Shown here: piece after piece, positions 8,146 through 17,300 of the stretch | Position numbering within the stretch: position 1 is the stretch's first letter | Layout of the letters: every line of letters begins with the position of its first letter | Assembly (NCBI RefSeq): GCF_009911595.1 | Contig: NZ_QWKG01000018.1 | Location: 1-64,000, forward strand | DNA from: Colidextribacter sp. OB.20 | GTDB lineage: Bacteria; Bacillota; Clostridia; Oscillospirales; Oscillospiraceae | DNA: 64,000 nucleotides | Reading direction: 5' to 3' | Notes under the pieces: generated by a model | The model's database searches: none | Told to the model about the DNA's origin: nothing | The model's input: the letters and a program-made list of their open reading frames with translations, nothing else | Program-made: the position numbers and the translations under genes

Positions 8146-9556
8146 TCCAAAACAATAGCTGCCAAGAGGATTCAAGGGGTGCGATTTGTGTCGGATTTGA
8201 GTTTTCGGCTTCCTCTACCGTGAACAGAAACCGCTCACTGCCCCGACTCCCTATAAAAGCAATTTGCCCGTTAGAGTAGGCGCAGCGTTCAAGTCTGTAA
8301 TCTGAATGAGGGGTAATCTTTATCGTTACTACATCACCATTTGATTCATGCAGGTTCCAAACATAGTTCCCCTTCATTTTTCCGTACTTTTCAAGCTTCT
8401 GCTCACCAATTCCCTTGCCTATCTCCGCAATAAAATGTCCTTCCGAATCGTGCCCCGTGCATAAAATGATCTCATCGCCAAAGCAATCCCATGTGGTCAA
8501 ATGAGAACTACTGCCTCCGTCTGGCAATTCAATACAGCAGTCGCCAAAATCTATAATATTAGCGCCCGCATAGTTAAGGTCTTCTGTATGCCACAGTGCT
8601 TTGAGTGATCCGTTTGGCATGAAAACAACCCGATAAGCAGTGTTGCCAAATTTTTCGCTGTAATATGAACTGTCGTCAATCATATATGGAACTTCATCCA
8701 CAACGGACATTGTGTCAATATCCACAAAGCAATAGCATTCCTTATCCAGGTCCGTGAACACAAAATATCCATCAGGTGAAAACAGAGCGTAGTTATCATG
8801 AGGAATTTTACTGGAAAAATCCGTTGTATGCGGATGAAGTATTTCTGTGACATCGGTCAAATTTCCGTCCCCATCAACCCAGCCGACATGCTGAGAAGAA
8901 TCTGTCTGGTTGTACCATGACACAGCTAATTTTGTCATCTTCTCATCAAACAACTGTTGGGCAAAATAGCACCCCAGATAGCCGTCGGTTCCAAATGGGA
9001 ATTGATACTGCTTATCGTTATAGAATGTAAAAACCGTTTTCAATTCTCCGGTGGACAAATCCATTTGCGCCGCTGTAAATCCCTGCTGGAGAGAACCCTC
9101 CATCAGAATCGGCCCTGCGGTAATATCTATGGGTCCTCCGGCTTTTTCCGGCACCTCAATCCCCAGTCTGCTCAGAACGGCTTCAGAGACCTCACCGTGT
9201 TGATACAAATCCAGAATATTTTCCTCAGTGACCCCCATATAGATCATCTGATGCTCCCAGTATTCGGCCTTGAACTGATCCTCTAGATCGGGGGGCGGAT
9301 CAACACCCAGCGAATCCCAAAGGACATTTGCAGGGAGTTCACCGCTTCGATACATATTCTGAATATCCTCGATGGTATACGCACCATTGTAAAATTGCTC
9401 CACCACCTCCGAAATGCGGTCCTCCCCGGTCATATTGTCGATGGATGGGCTGTTCTCTGTGGCTGGCGGAAGGGGTGCTGAATCCCTGCCCCCGCCGCAG
9501 GCGCAAAGGCCAGACAGCAGGCAGAGGGCGAGCAGACCCGCCAATATTTTCTTCAT
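8141..9556 (-). CDS. Lipoprotein of unknown function
   Basis: 471 residues from ATG 9556 (RBS AAAGGAGAGA). The longer upstream frame lacks a signal. The N-terminus MKKILAGLLALCLLSGLCAC is a lipoprotein signal with the acylated cysteine in LCAC, so the protein should sit on the outer face of the membrane. Residues about 50-120 contain two related helical units (YTIEDIQNMYRSGELP and VTEENILDLYQHGEV). The rest is beta-rich with repeated aromatic segments, like a propeller of surface-type repeats. The DNA is clearly more AT-rich than the flanking lepA and gpr regions, suggesting transfer or relaxed codon use. No enzyme motif recognised. Confidence 0.75.
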   Translation of the reverse strand: MKKILAGLLALCLLSGLCACGGGRDSAPLPPATENSPSIDNMTGEDRISEVVEQFYNGAYTIEDIQNMYRSGELPANVLWDSLGVDPPPDLEDQFKAEYWEHQMIYMGVTEENILDLYQHGEVSEAVLSRLGIEVPEKAGGPIDITAGPILMEGSLQQGFTAAQMDLSTGELKTVFTFYNDKQYQFPFGTDGYLGCYFAQQLFDEKMTKLAVSWYNQTDSSQHVGWVDGDGNLTDVTEILHPHTTDFSSKIPHDNYALFSPDGYFVFTDLDKECYCFVDIDTMSVVDEVPYMIDDSSYYSEKFGNTAYRVVFMPNGSLKALWHTEDLNYAGANIIDFGDCCIELPDGGSSSHLTTWDCFGDEIILCTGHDSEGHFIAEIGKGIGEQKLEKYGKMKGNYVWNLHESNGDVVTIKITPHSDYRLERCAYSNGQIAFIGSRGSERFLFTVEEAENSNPTQIAPLESSWQLLFWK

Positions 9557-9700
9557 GTCTTTCTCTCCTTTTCTGTTTTCCTCAGCGGACCGCGCCGGGG
9601 GACCGGAGCTTTCCCCCGGCAGTTCCGCCAAGGCAAACAAAAAGCGGCGCAGGATAAAATCCCACACCGCAAAAGAAGACACAAACCCTTAAACCGCCAC

Positions 9701-9729
9701 TTGTAAAGCGGCGGCAATTTCGGTATAAT
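9701..9729 (+). promoter_or_regulatory. Strong promoter with no following gene
   Basis: TTGTAA (9701-9706), 17 bases, TATAAT (9724-9729). No start codon with a ribosome site follows, so it probably drives a non-coding RNA. Confidence 0.65.
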
Positions 9730-9735
9730 AAGGGC

Positions 9736-9880
9736 TGGTGCAGCAAATGCTGTTGTGTGGGAGGGCATTTCTCCCGCATAGGGGCGTGGGGTGTTGGAAG
9801 CGCCCCACGTCCTGCCTTATGTTTGCCTTGTCCCCATTGTAGCGCAAATTTTGCCGATATGCAAGCGATTTTTCAGCTTA
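9736..9880 (+). ncRNA. Candidate small structured RNA (end approximate)
   Basis: Downstream of the promoter at 9701-9729 are two clear stem-loops: TGTGGGAG / CTCCCGCA (about 9754-9778) and CGTGGGG / CCCCACG (about 9785-9810). T-rich stretches near 9870 may mark the end. The 515-base stretch 9557-10072 has no convincing protein gene. I checked by eye for tmRNA, SRP RNA and RNase P signatures and did not find them. 6S RNA is not excluded, since its sequence is poorly conserved. Confidence 0.45.
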
Positions 9881-9916
9881 TTTTGGAGCGGGAGACCGGG
9901 CGCCTGACGGCACGAC

Positions 9917-9951
9917 AAAACGGCCCGCCGGAATACTGTTCCGTCGGGCCG
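9917..9951 (-). terminator. Terminator of the small membrane protein gene at 10073
   Basis: A 13-base stem with one mismatch, CGGCCCGCCGGAA / TTCCGTCGGGCCG, followed on the minus strand by TTTTG. Another hairpin without a T tract (GAGAGGGCC/GGCCCTCTC) is at 10022-10042. Confidence 0.55.
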
Positions 9952-10072
9952 CCAGATTATAGTAAGGAGGAAAGAAGAAAACCGCTGTCCTTGGTGAAAG
10001 TACCTCTGTGGTACGGGAGGGGAGAGGGCCGCCGGCCCTCTCAGTTCATTCTATGCCGGCCGGGGCGGCGGG

Positions 10073-10348
10073 TTACAGCAGAAACAGCCAGAGGACCCAG
10101 CCCGCCGAGGCCAGGACGGCCCCCACGGCCCCCCAGACAGGGGCGGGCAGCCGCTCCAGCCGCCGGTTCCAGACCTTGCCCTGCCTGATATAGCCGTCGG
10201 CGGCCTGCCGGGCCTCCCGGAGTACCTTGTCGGCGCTGACCCCCTCCCGGGCCAGTGCCTCCTCCTTGACAATGAAGATGGCCTCCTCAAAGAGGCGGGG
10301 GTCGGGGGATTTTACCAGGATCACCTGGCGGGTGATGCCCTTCACCAT
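10073..10348 (-). CDS. Small conserved membrane-anchored protein
   Basis: 91 residues from ATG 10348. A GTG nine bases further upstream is too close to the AAAGGA ribosome site, while this ATG has normal spacing. The first ~70 residues are charged and soluble (VKSPDPRLFEEAIFIVKEE), and the last ~20 (AVLASAGWVLWLFLL) form one membrane helix, so it is tail-anchored. I know similar short proteins only as conserved hypotheticals of Oscillospiraceae. It lies downstream of gpr on the same strand but with 140 bases between them. Confidence 0.7.
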   Translation of the reverse strand: MVKGITRQVILVKSPDPRLFEEAIFIVKEEALAREGVSADKVLREARQAADGYIRQGKVWNRRLERLPAPVWGAVGAVLASAGWVLWLFLL

Positions 10349-10491
10349 ATCTGTCACATCCTTTGCCAGCCTTTTCCTCTAGTCTTGCCTGAATTAGGCA
10401 AGGGTATTCCATAAATTTTTTGCAGGGCCGGCCTCTGTGCCGGCCCGATTTTTAAGGGACAGCGGAGCGGGGGCGGCGCGGAGACCGCCCC

Positions 10492-11382
10492 CTATGACAG
10501 CAGCAGCTCCAGCTCCTCCAGGGCGATGCCGGGCTGGAGGGCCATGCTCAGCCCGTAGCCGATGACCTTAGACAGGTCGCTCACCTGGCTGTCGATGTCC
10601 TTGGGGGTGACCAGCAGGTCCCGGCCCTCCCCCAGGTCGGGCAAGCCGTCGGAGCCCAGCAGATCGGCAGCCAGGGTGGCCCCGTCCACCACAGTGGGAA
10701 CGCCCACGGCCACAACGGGTACACCCAGTGTGTCCCGGGTGAGGCCCATGCGGTGGTTGCCCACCCCGGAGCCGGGGGTGATGCCCGTATCGGCCAGCTG
10801 GACCGTCCGGCACAGCCGCTTCAGCGACCGGGAGGCCAGGGCGTCCACCGCCACCACGCAGGCGGGCCTGATCTTCTCACACACCGCCCGCACCAGCTCG
10901 CCGCTCTCCACCCCGGTGCTGCCCATAACCTCCGCCGTCACCGAGGCCACCGGCCGCAGATGGCCGAAATGCTCCGGCATTTTCTGAACCAAATGGCGGG
11001 TAACCAACACATTTTCGTGGACCCTCGGACCGATGGCGTCGGGGGTGATGGCCCGGTTGCCCAGGCCGGCCACCAGCACCAGGCCGTCCGCCGGGACGGG
11101 CCGGAGCAGGCCGGACAGCTCCGCCGCCACCGCCTGGACCGCCCGCCGGAAGATATCCTCCTCCCGGTTGGCCAGCCCCTCCAGGGTGAGGGTGATGTAG
11201 GTCCCGCTGGGCTTGCCCAGGGCCTGCTCCCCCTCCTGGTTCAGAATCCTGACCGTGTCCACCGGAATGCCCTCGCGGAGGCCGTCGTGGGCCTCCACCC
11301 CGGGCAGGGCGGTGAGCCGTCCCGCCTGCTCCTGCCATAGCTCCCTGGCCTCCAGGGCCAGGTCCGTCCGCCTTATCCGCAT
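10492..11382 (-). CDS. gpr: GPR germination protease
   Basis: 296 residues. GPR is the endopeptidase that degrades small acid-soluble spore proteins during germination. Recognised by the N-terminal RTDLALEA (site region of zymogen processing), GLGNRAITPDAIGP, the VHENVLVTRHL segment and ADTGITPGSGVGNHR. It is shorter than the ~370-residue Bacillus enzyme, as in other Clostridia. ATG 11382 follows AGGAGGCGCGTCTG. Its presence is direct evidence that the organism is, or descends from, an endospore former. Expected regulation by the forespore sigma factor was not visible to me upstream. Confidence 0.95.
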   Translation of the reverse strand: MRIRRTDLALEARELWQEQAGRLTALPGVEAHDGLREGIPVDTVRILNQEGEQALGKPSGTYITLTLEGLANREEDIFRRAVQAVAAELSGLLRPVPADGLVLVAGLGNRAITPDAIGPRVHENVLVTRHLVQKMPEHFGHLRPVASVTAEVMGSTGVESGELVRAVCEKIRPACVVAVDALASRSLKRLCRTVQLADTGITPGSGVGNHRMGLTRDTLGVPVVAVGVPTVVDGATLAADLLGSDGLPDLGEGRDLLVTPKDIDSQVSDLSKVIGYGLSMALQPGIALEELELLLS

Positions 11383-11493
11383 CAGACGCGCCTCCTGTTA
11401 TGCAAGATGTTGTGGAATATTTTCCTTTTCCGCCCTAGCTTTTGCGGCTTTTGAAAAACTATCCGGCGATTATAAAAAAAACCCGAAAAACAG

Positions 11494-11522
11494 TTGATTT
11501 TTTCGGAAAGGGGTGGTACAAT
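11494..11522 (+). promoter_or_regulatory. Promoter of rpsT
   Basis: TTGATT (11494-11499), 17 bases, TACAAT (11517-11522), with TGG before the -10. It leaves a 5' leader of about 60 bases. Confidence 0.75.
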
Positions 11523-11586
11523 ACAAATCTGCGTGGGTGGATTGACGCCCAAAGTCAAAATTATAAAATCGGAGGAGGTGTTTGGT

Positions 11587-11850
11587 TTGCCGAATATTAA
11601 GTCTGCCAAGAAGCGTGTGCTGGTCGCCCAGACCAAGGCCGCGCAGAACAAGGCCGCGAGATCCGCGCTGAAGACCGACATCAAAAAGTTTGAGGCCGCG
11701 GTGGCGGAAGGCAACCGCAGCGAGGCCGATGCCGCTTACAAGGTGGCTGTCAAGGCGGTGGACAAGGCCGCTGCCAAGGGTCTGCTGCACCGCAACAATG
11801 CCGCCAACAAGAAGAGCAAGATGACCGTCAAGCTGAGCAAGCTGGCCTGA
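11587..11850 (+). CDS. rpsT: 30S ribosomal protein S20, TTG start
   Basis: 87 residues beginning (M)PNIKSAKKRVLVAQ, the canonical S20 N-terminus, rich in lysine and alanine. The start is TTG 11587, preceded by GGAGGAGGTG at good spacing. An in-frame GTG at 11578 overlaps the ribosome site, and further upstream frame is non-conserved. S20 is an early 16S-binding protein of the small subunit. A TTG start on a highly expressed ribosomal gene suggests translational control; S20 is autoregulated at translation in E. coli and also uses a non-AUG start there. Confidence 0.95.
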   Translation: MPNIKSAKKRVLVAQTKAAQNKAARSALKTDIKKFEAAVAEGNRSEADAAYKVAVKAVDKAAAKGLLHRNNAANKKSKMTVKLSKLA

Positions 11851-11869
11851 GCTCCTGAAGCCGCGTAGA

Positions 11870-11898
11870 AAGCCGTCTGAGGTACAGACGGCTTTTTT
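11870..11898 (+). terminator. Rho-independent terminator of rpsT
   Basis: AAGCCGTCTG / CAGACGGCTT stem with a five-base loop and a run of six T. Confidence 0.92.
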
Positions 11899-11932
11899 CG
11901 TATGTATTTCGACGGCAGGCTGTGATAGAATT

Positions 11933-12070
11933 GTGCAGGGGCGCATAGTATGCGCCCGCCTTCTATAGGGAGATGTCGTCACGGGCGGAGGATATCCGCC
12001 CCCGCGGCGAAAGGATCATGCAGGGGCGCGCAGTGCGCGCCCGCGGGCGGACAATGTCCGTCCCTGCACA
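11933..12070. repeat. Two adjacent GGGCGCAT-type palindromic repeats
   Basis: Unit one (11933-12005) holds GGGCGCATA/TATGCGCCC and GGGCGGA/TCCGCCC stems. Unit two (12018-12069) has GGGCGCGCA/TGCGCGCCC and GGGCGGACA/TGTCCGTCC. Both are bounded by TGCAGGGGCG and its complement. A sister element is at 20827-20898. Confidence 0.75.
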
Positions 12071-12108
12071 CACGCCACCGCCTTTTCCTGATGAAAGGAG
12101 GCCCGTTG

Positions 12109-12957
12109 ATGAAAAAAATCCTGTCATTTCCCCCGGTCTCCTTCGCGCTGGAGGCGGCGGACACCTTTCTGCGGGTGGGGGCGCCCCGGTCGGCGGCGGC
12201 CCTGTCCTACTTTCTCATCCTGACCCTGTTCCCCCTGCTGGTGTGCGTCAACTACTTTATCGGCCTGTTCCATCTGGACCTGGAGAATCTGCTCCGGTCG
12301 CTGGACCAGATTATCCCCCCCGAGGCGCTGGCGGTGATGGAGGACTATCTGGGCTATGTGGCAGACAGTCAGTCCCGGGCCCTGGTGCTGGCCAGCCTGG
12401 CGACCATCCTCGTCTCCGCCTCGGCGGGACTGCGCACGCTGCTGGCTACCCTGGACCACCTCCACGGCACGGAGAACGTCCGCCCGGTGCGCCGGGTGGC
12501 GGTGAGCGTGCTGCTGTCGGCCCTGTTTCTGCTCACCGTCTATCTGTCGGTGGTGGTCATCTTCACGGGCGAGTGGTTTTTCTGGCTGCTGGAGGCAAGC
12601 CTGCCCCAGGGCTTGGCGGAGCGCATTCCGCCCCTGTCCGGACTGTGGCGGTGGATGCGCTATCTGCTGCTGTTCTGCTTTGTGCTGCTGCTGGTGCTGA
12701 TGGTCTATCGGACGGGAACCCCTCGGCGGGTCATGAGGAACCGGGTGCTGCTGCTGTCCTCTCTGCTGGCCGCCGCCGCCATCGCCGGCGCGTCGGTGGT
12801 GTTCTCCTGGTTCATCGGTATGTCGTCCCGCTATGCCTTGGTATACGGCTCCCTTGCCTCCCTGATTATCCTGCTGGTGTGGCTCTACCTGTGCGGCAAT
12901 ATTCTGCTGCTGGGGGCGGTGGTGGGCCGGGTGGTGGAGGACAGAATGAAGAGATGA
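12109..12957 (+). CDS. YihY/UPF0761 family inner membrane protein
   Basis: 282 residues with about six membrane helices. Family hallmarks are AAALSYFLILTLFPLLVC near the N-terminus and the C-terminal block YGSLASLIILLVWLYLCGNILLLGA. Members were once called BrkB or RNase BN; the molecular role is still unclear, with transport or cell-envelope functions proposed. ATG 12109 follows AAAGGAGGCCCGTTG. The long upstream in-frame extension covers a palindromic repeat and is not coding. Monocistronic, sharing a bidirectional terminator with the next gene. Confidence 0.9.
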   Translation: MKKILSFPPVSFALEAADTFLRVGAPRSAAALSYFLILTLFPLLVCVNYFIGLFHLDLENLLRSLDQIIPPEALAVMEDYLGYVADSQSRALVLASLATILVSASAGLRTLLATLDHLHGTENVRPVRRVAVSVLLSALFLLTVYLSVVVIFTGEWFFWLLEASLPQGLAERIPPLSGLWRWMRYLLLFCFVLLLVLMVYRTGTPRRVMRNRVLLLSSLLAAAAIAGASVVFSWFIGMSSRYALVYGSLASLIILLVWLYLCGNILLLGAVVGRVVEDRMKR

Positions 12958-12988
12958 AAAACCCGCCTCGATTTCGAGGCGGGTTTTT
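12957..12988. terminator. Bidirectional terminator between YihY and the secreted protein gene
   Basis: AAAAACCCGCCTCG / CGAGGCGGGTTTTT: a perfect stem with A tract on one side and T tract on the other, lying between convergent genes. Confidence 0.92.
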
Positions 12989-12992
12989 GATG

Positions 12993-14111
12993 TTATCCCG
13001 CGTAGGGCTTGTCGGTCTCCACGAAGATGCCCCTTTCAGCGGACCAGCTCACGTTGAAGCCCAGGGCGGCGCCCAGGTCGCGCAGCTTGAAGTAGTTGTA
13101 CCCGCCGCCGTTGTCGTCCAGGAGGTTGATGGCGGTGAGCTCCACGGCCTGTCCGTTGATCTTGACGGACTGTCCGCCGCCGGTGTAGGCCCGGTCGCCG
13201 GAGAAGGGGGTGGTCATCTCGGAGCCGGTGTCCTCATAGGGCTGGCCGGTGGTCAGAGATATGGTTCCGTCATAGCCCACAGAGAACTGGGCGGCTGTGC
13301 CGTTGAGCACATGGGCCAGGTCGCGCAGCTTCACATAGTTGGTGCTGTTGCCGTTGGCGTCCAGCAGGGCGTACATCTGGAACTCCACCGCCTTGCCGTC
13401 CACCTCAACCGCCTGAGTGCTGGCCTTGGCTGTGCCGCTGGCAGGGATGGTTTCGGCGGGAGGGGTGGTGGGCTGGGGATCGGTGGGCTGGTTCTTCGAC
13501 ACGACCTCAACATAGAGATAGCTGGCACATCCCTCGCCCTGAGAAGGGGGAATAACAGCCGACGGGTTACTGCTGTCTCCAGCATAGATCCATCTGATCT
13601 CACGGCGAATTAGATGTAGTCCTTCAGACAGCGGCTGCGTTACTACTTCGTTATAAGTATCATCATATTCATACACTAAATTCTTGAGGGCGCGCATATA
13701 TCCGCTGTCCTCAGCCTCTACTTCCTGGTAGACAACAACAAACTGTATGGCGCGTTCCGCACGGTCTTCGCCGATCACTGCGCCAGCCTGTTTTAAGCCC
13801 TCCTCCTTTGTCAGTTCATAACCACTGCCCAAAGTATGCTCTCGATTCAAAGTGCCTTCGGAGCATACCGGCGTGATTATAGTGCCTTCCTGGATTTGGT
13901 AGACGGTTACATTTTCTGCGGTAGTGCCCGTCTCCTTATCGCTGTGCAAGCCACGTTCCATAATATAGCTGCCTACGGTTGCCTGGGACAGAGTATAACT
14001 GTATCCGTCGTCGTCTGTAATTGCAGTCTTGTTTTCCTCGGCAAACGCTGGGACGGTCAGGCCAAGGCACATTGCCAGAGCCAGCGCGAGGGACAGGGCT
14101 TTCTTTTTCAT
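12993..14111 (-). CDS. Secreted protein with two copper-amine-oxidase N-terminal-type (stalk) repeats
   Basis: 372 residues from ATG 14111 (RBS GAGGAAGGAAATCT). MKKKALSLALALAMCLGLT followed by VPAFAEE is a classical signal peptide. Residues about 25-200 are an unrecognised extracellular region. After a Pro/Thr linker (PTDPQPTTPPAETIP), two related units contain YVKLRDLAHVLNG and YFKLRDLGAALGF, the signature of the Cu_amine_oxidN1 / stalk domain common in secreted Firmicute proteins. These units are thought to be adhesive or structural and not catalytic. A good promoter lies 60 bases upstream. Confidence 0.85.
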   Translation of the reverse strand: MKKKALSLALALAMCLGLTVPAFAEENKTAITDDDGYSYTLSQATVGSYIMERGLHSDKETGTTAENVTVYQIQEGTIITPVCSEGTLNREHTLGSGYELTKEEGLKQAGAVIGEDRAERAIQFVVVYQEVEAEDSGYMRALKNLVYEYDDTYNEVVTQPLSEGLHLIRREIRWIYAGDSSNPSAVIPPSQGEGCASYLYVEVVSKNQPTDPQPTTPPAETIPASGTAKASTQAVEVDGKAVEFQMYALLDANGNSTNYVKLRDLAHVLNGTAAQFSVGYDGTISLTTGQPYEDTGSEMTTPFSGDRAYTGGGQSVKINGQAVELTAINLLDDNGGGYNYFKLRDLGAALGFNVSWSAERGIFVETDKPYAG

Positions 14112-14166
14112 AGATTTCCTTCCTCTCATGTTGTCTTTGGGGATTATTTCAGCAGCATATATTTTA

Positions 14167-14195
14167 ACTATAGCATAATTCGACAGAGGACACAA
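14167..14195 (-). promoter_or_regulatory. Promoter of the secreted stalk-domain protein
   Basis: Minus strand TTGTGT, 17 bases, TATAGT, within an AT-rich intergenic stretch. Confidence 0.6.
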
Positions 14196-14325
14196 GGAAA
14201 TTTTCGGCGGCGCGGCCCGGGTTTCGGGCCGGGTTTCCTCTTTCCAAACGGGCTGAACTGTGCTACAATTACCATGAAAAAATTTTGCCGCCCCGGAGGG
14301 ATGGGCGGCGGGATGAGGTGGCACT

Positions 14326-17300
14326 ATGAACAAACTGATCCGCCAGCTGAACCACGAAATTATTGAATCCCTGGCAGCCAGAAAGCCGGACAAGTTCCCC
14401 GGCCGCCGGGCTCTGCACGAGCTGCTGAAGGCTCCCGCCTGGGAGGAGGGGCTGTCCGCGCTGTTTCCCATCCGGGAGCGGCTGAGCTGCGCCCACATTC
14501 TGGAGCTGTGCGCCCCTGTTCTGGACATGATCTGCCCCGAGCCGCCGGAGAAGGGCTGGGGCCCATTCTGCTATCAGTACATCTGCCGCGTCATGTTCCC
14601 CAACAGCGGCTTTGCCCCCGAGGCCCCCCGCTGTGCCGGAGGGGCGGTATTTTACCTCACCGTCCTCCAGATTCTGCTGGACTGGGAGCGGGAGGCCCTG
14701 CCCTTCGACCCCATGCTGGACTTTGAGTTCTTATCTGAGGAGGAGTATGAGGGCTGTGACAAGGCCCGGGAGTACCGCCGCCTGATGACCGCCTGGCGGG
14801 AGGAGTTCCTCTATGAGCTGATGCGCCTGGGGATGGAGTTCACCCCCTTCAAGACCCTGAGCCACATCGCCGGCGTCCACTACATCGCCATGACCGCCGC
14901 CAGAGGGCTGGCCAAGGCGGGGGTGGAGGTGGATCTGGCCCTGATCTCCGGGGCCGCCGCCGCCCACGACCTGGGCAAATTCGGCTGCCGCCCCGGGGAG
15001 CGGGTGCCCTATCTCCACTACTACTACACCGACCAGTGGCTGCTGGAGCGGAAGATGGGGGACATCAGCCACATCGCCTCCAACCACTCCACCTGGGACC
15101 TGGAGCTGGAGTCCCTGTCGGCCGAGTCCCTGCTGCTCATCTACGCCGACTTCCGCTCCAAATCGGAGCGGGACAGGGACGGCAGCGAGGTGGTCATCCT
15201 CTATCCCCTGGACGAGTCCTTCCAGGTGATTTTGTCCAAGCTGGACAATGTGGACCGGAAAAAGCGCCGCCGTTATGAGTTCGTCTACGGCAAGCTCCAC
15301 GATTTTGAGGACTACATGCGCGCCCTGGGGGTGGATGTGGACCTCACCGGCGGCCAGACGGAGCCCGCCCCCCACAAGGACCCGGCCCTCATGGGCCAGG
15401 AGGAGACCCTGAACGGACTGATCCTGCTGTCGGTGGAGCACAACCTGAAGCTGATGCACATGCTGTCCAACGAGCAGAAGTTCGGCAACATCATCGAGGG
15501 GGCCCGGTCCACCAAGAGCTGGCAGCAGCTGCGGGCCTACCTCAACGTGTTCGAGGAGTACTTTACCTATCTGTCGGTGCGGCAGAAGACCCAGGCCCTG
15601 AGCTTCCTCTATGAGCTTCTGATGCACCGTGAGGGTGACATCCGCCGTCAGGCCGGCGCCCTCATTGGTCAGATCATCGCCCGTTTCCACCTGGTCTACC
15701 GCAAGGAGGTCCCCGCCGACGCCCAGAACGACCCGGCGGAGGAGGTCCCCTTCACCCTGTGGGGCCAGTATCTGGACATGATTATCTTCCCCGACCACAA
15801 GACCACCCCCCAGCAGCGGGCCCACATCGCCTACTGTCTGAAGCTGATGATCGAGTCCATGCTGAACCACGCCCGGCCCGGGGATATCCCCCGGTTTTTG
15901 GAGATGCTGCTGCGCTACTACGCCGACCCGGAGCACACCAGCGCGGACACCGCTTTCACCCTGCTGGACGCCGCCCGGTATCTGCCCCCCAAGCACTATG
16001 ACGAGGAGACCCGGGAGATGCTGGTCAACTTCGCCGCCCACTTCACCACCCTGGACGACCCCCGCCTGGTCACCGCGGCCCTCCAGTTCCTCCGGGAGAC
16101 GGTGCGGAATATCCCCCGGGACCACCCCCAGATGGCCCGCATCGCCCAGATTGTGGAGGACACCCCCTCCCGCCAGCTGACCACGGTGTTTTTAAAGTGC
16201 CGCATCCTGCGCCGGGCGGGCCGGGATGTGTCCGCCCTGGAGCACACCCTGTATGACACCGATATCACCAGCGAGGTCTTTCTGGACAACCTGAAGATTG
16301 CCACCCCCTGGATTGTCAAGGTGGCCGGCGTGGAGCTGCTTCGGGACCAGGTGGAGCACGGGGTGAAGACCCACATACTCCACATCGCCACCCACTTCTC
16401 CAACCTGGTCAAGGTGTCTGAACGGGTGGGCGTGCGGCACACCGCCGGCGCCGCCCTGGTACGCACCCTGTCCCTGCTGCGCCGGGACCAGCGCAACGAG
16501 GTGGTGGTGGAGCTGGGCAAGGGCCTGGAGATGGGCCAGTATGAGATCTCCAAATACATCCCCCAATACCTGGGGGAGGCCGCCCTGTATCTCCACCCCA
16601 GCGAGCTGGACGAGCAGGTGCTCTGGCTCAAGGGGCTGCTGGGCTCCCCCAACGACTCCGCCGTGGCCGGGGCGCTGAACACCATCGCCGTGCTGCTCCA
16701 GCACTATCCGGATTATCAGCACCGCTTTCCGGAGCGGGCCGAGGTCTATGAGGCCAGGCGGCAGGAACTGCTGGGCCTGCTCCTCCAGGGGTTGGCCCAC
16801 TACCGGGAGACGGTGCGGCAGGAGGCCTTGCTGGTCACCGGCAAGCTCCTCTTTGAGAGCTCCGGCCTGGATATGGAGGAGAAGGCCCGGCTGTTTGCCC
16901 TGTGCTACCGCAAGCTGCTCTTCCTGATCCAGGAGTCCCCCCGGCAGGACGGACTGACCCTGTTTTACCGGGCCTCCGCCCTGGCCCACATCAACCGCTT
17001 CATCGCCCTGCGCCGGCTGGACCACGGGCCCTTTACCTTTGAAAAGCCCCGGAAGATCGCCTTCTTCCCCGGCACCTTCGACCCCTTCACCCTGTCCCAC
17101 AAGGGCATTGTCCACGCCATCCGGGACATGGGCTTCGAGGTCTATCTGGCGGTGGACGAGTTCTCCTGGTCCAAGAAGGCCCAGCCCCACCTGATCCGCC
17201 GGCAGATCGTCAACCTGTCGGTGGCGGGGGACTTCCACGTCCACCTCTTCCCCGACGACATCCCGGTGAACATCGCCAACCCCGCCGACCTGAGGCGGCT

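Noticed and set aside
9757-10188. Plus-strand frame between the lipoprotein and gpr regions
   Set aside because: Low-complexity basic and proline-rich translation, no ribosome site, and it overlaps the opposing conserved small gene.
10492-11338. Long opposite-strand frames across gpr and other GC-rich genes
   Set aside because: They are mirror frames caused by high GC at third positions. The gpr protein has clear family motifs.
11950-12108. N-terminal extension of the YihY protein
   Set aside because: It lies over palindromic repeats; ATG 12109 has a good ribosome site and matches the family start.
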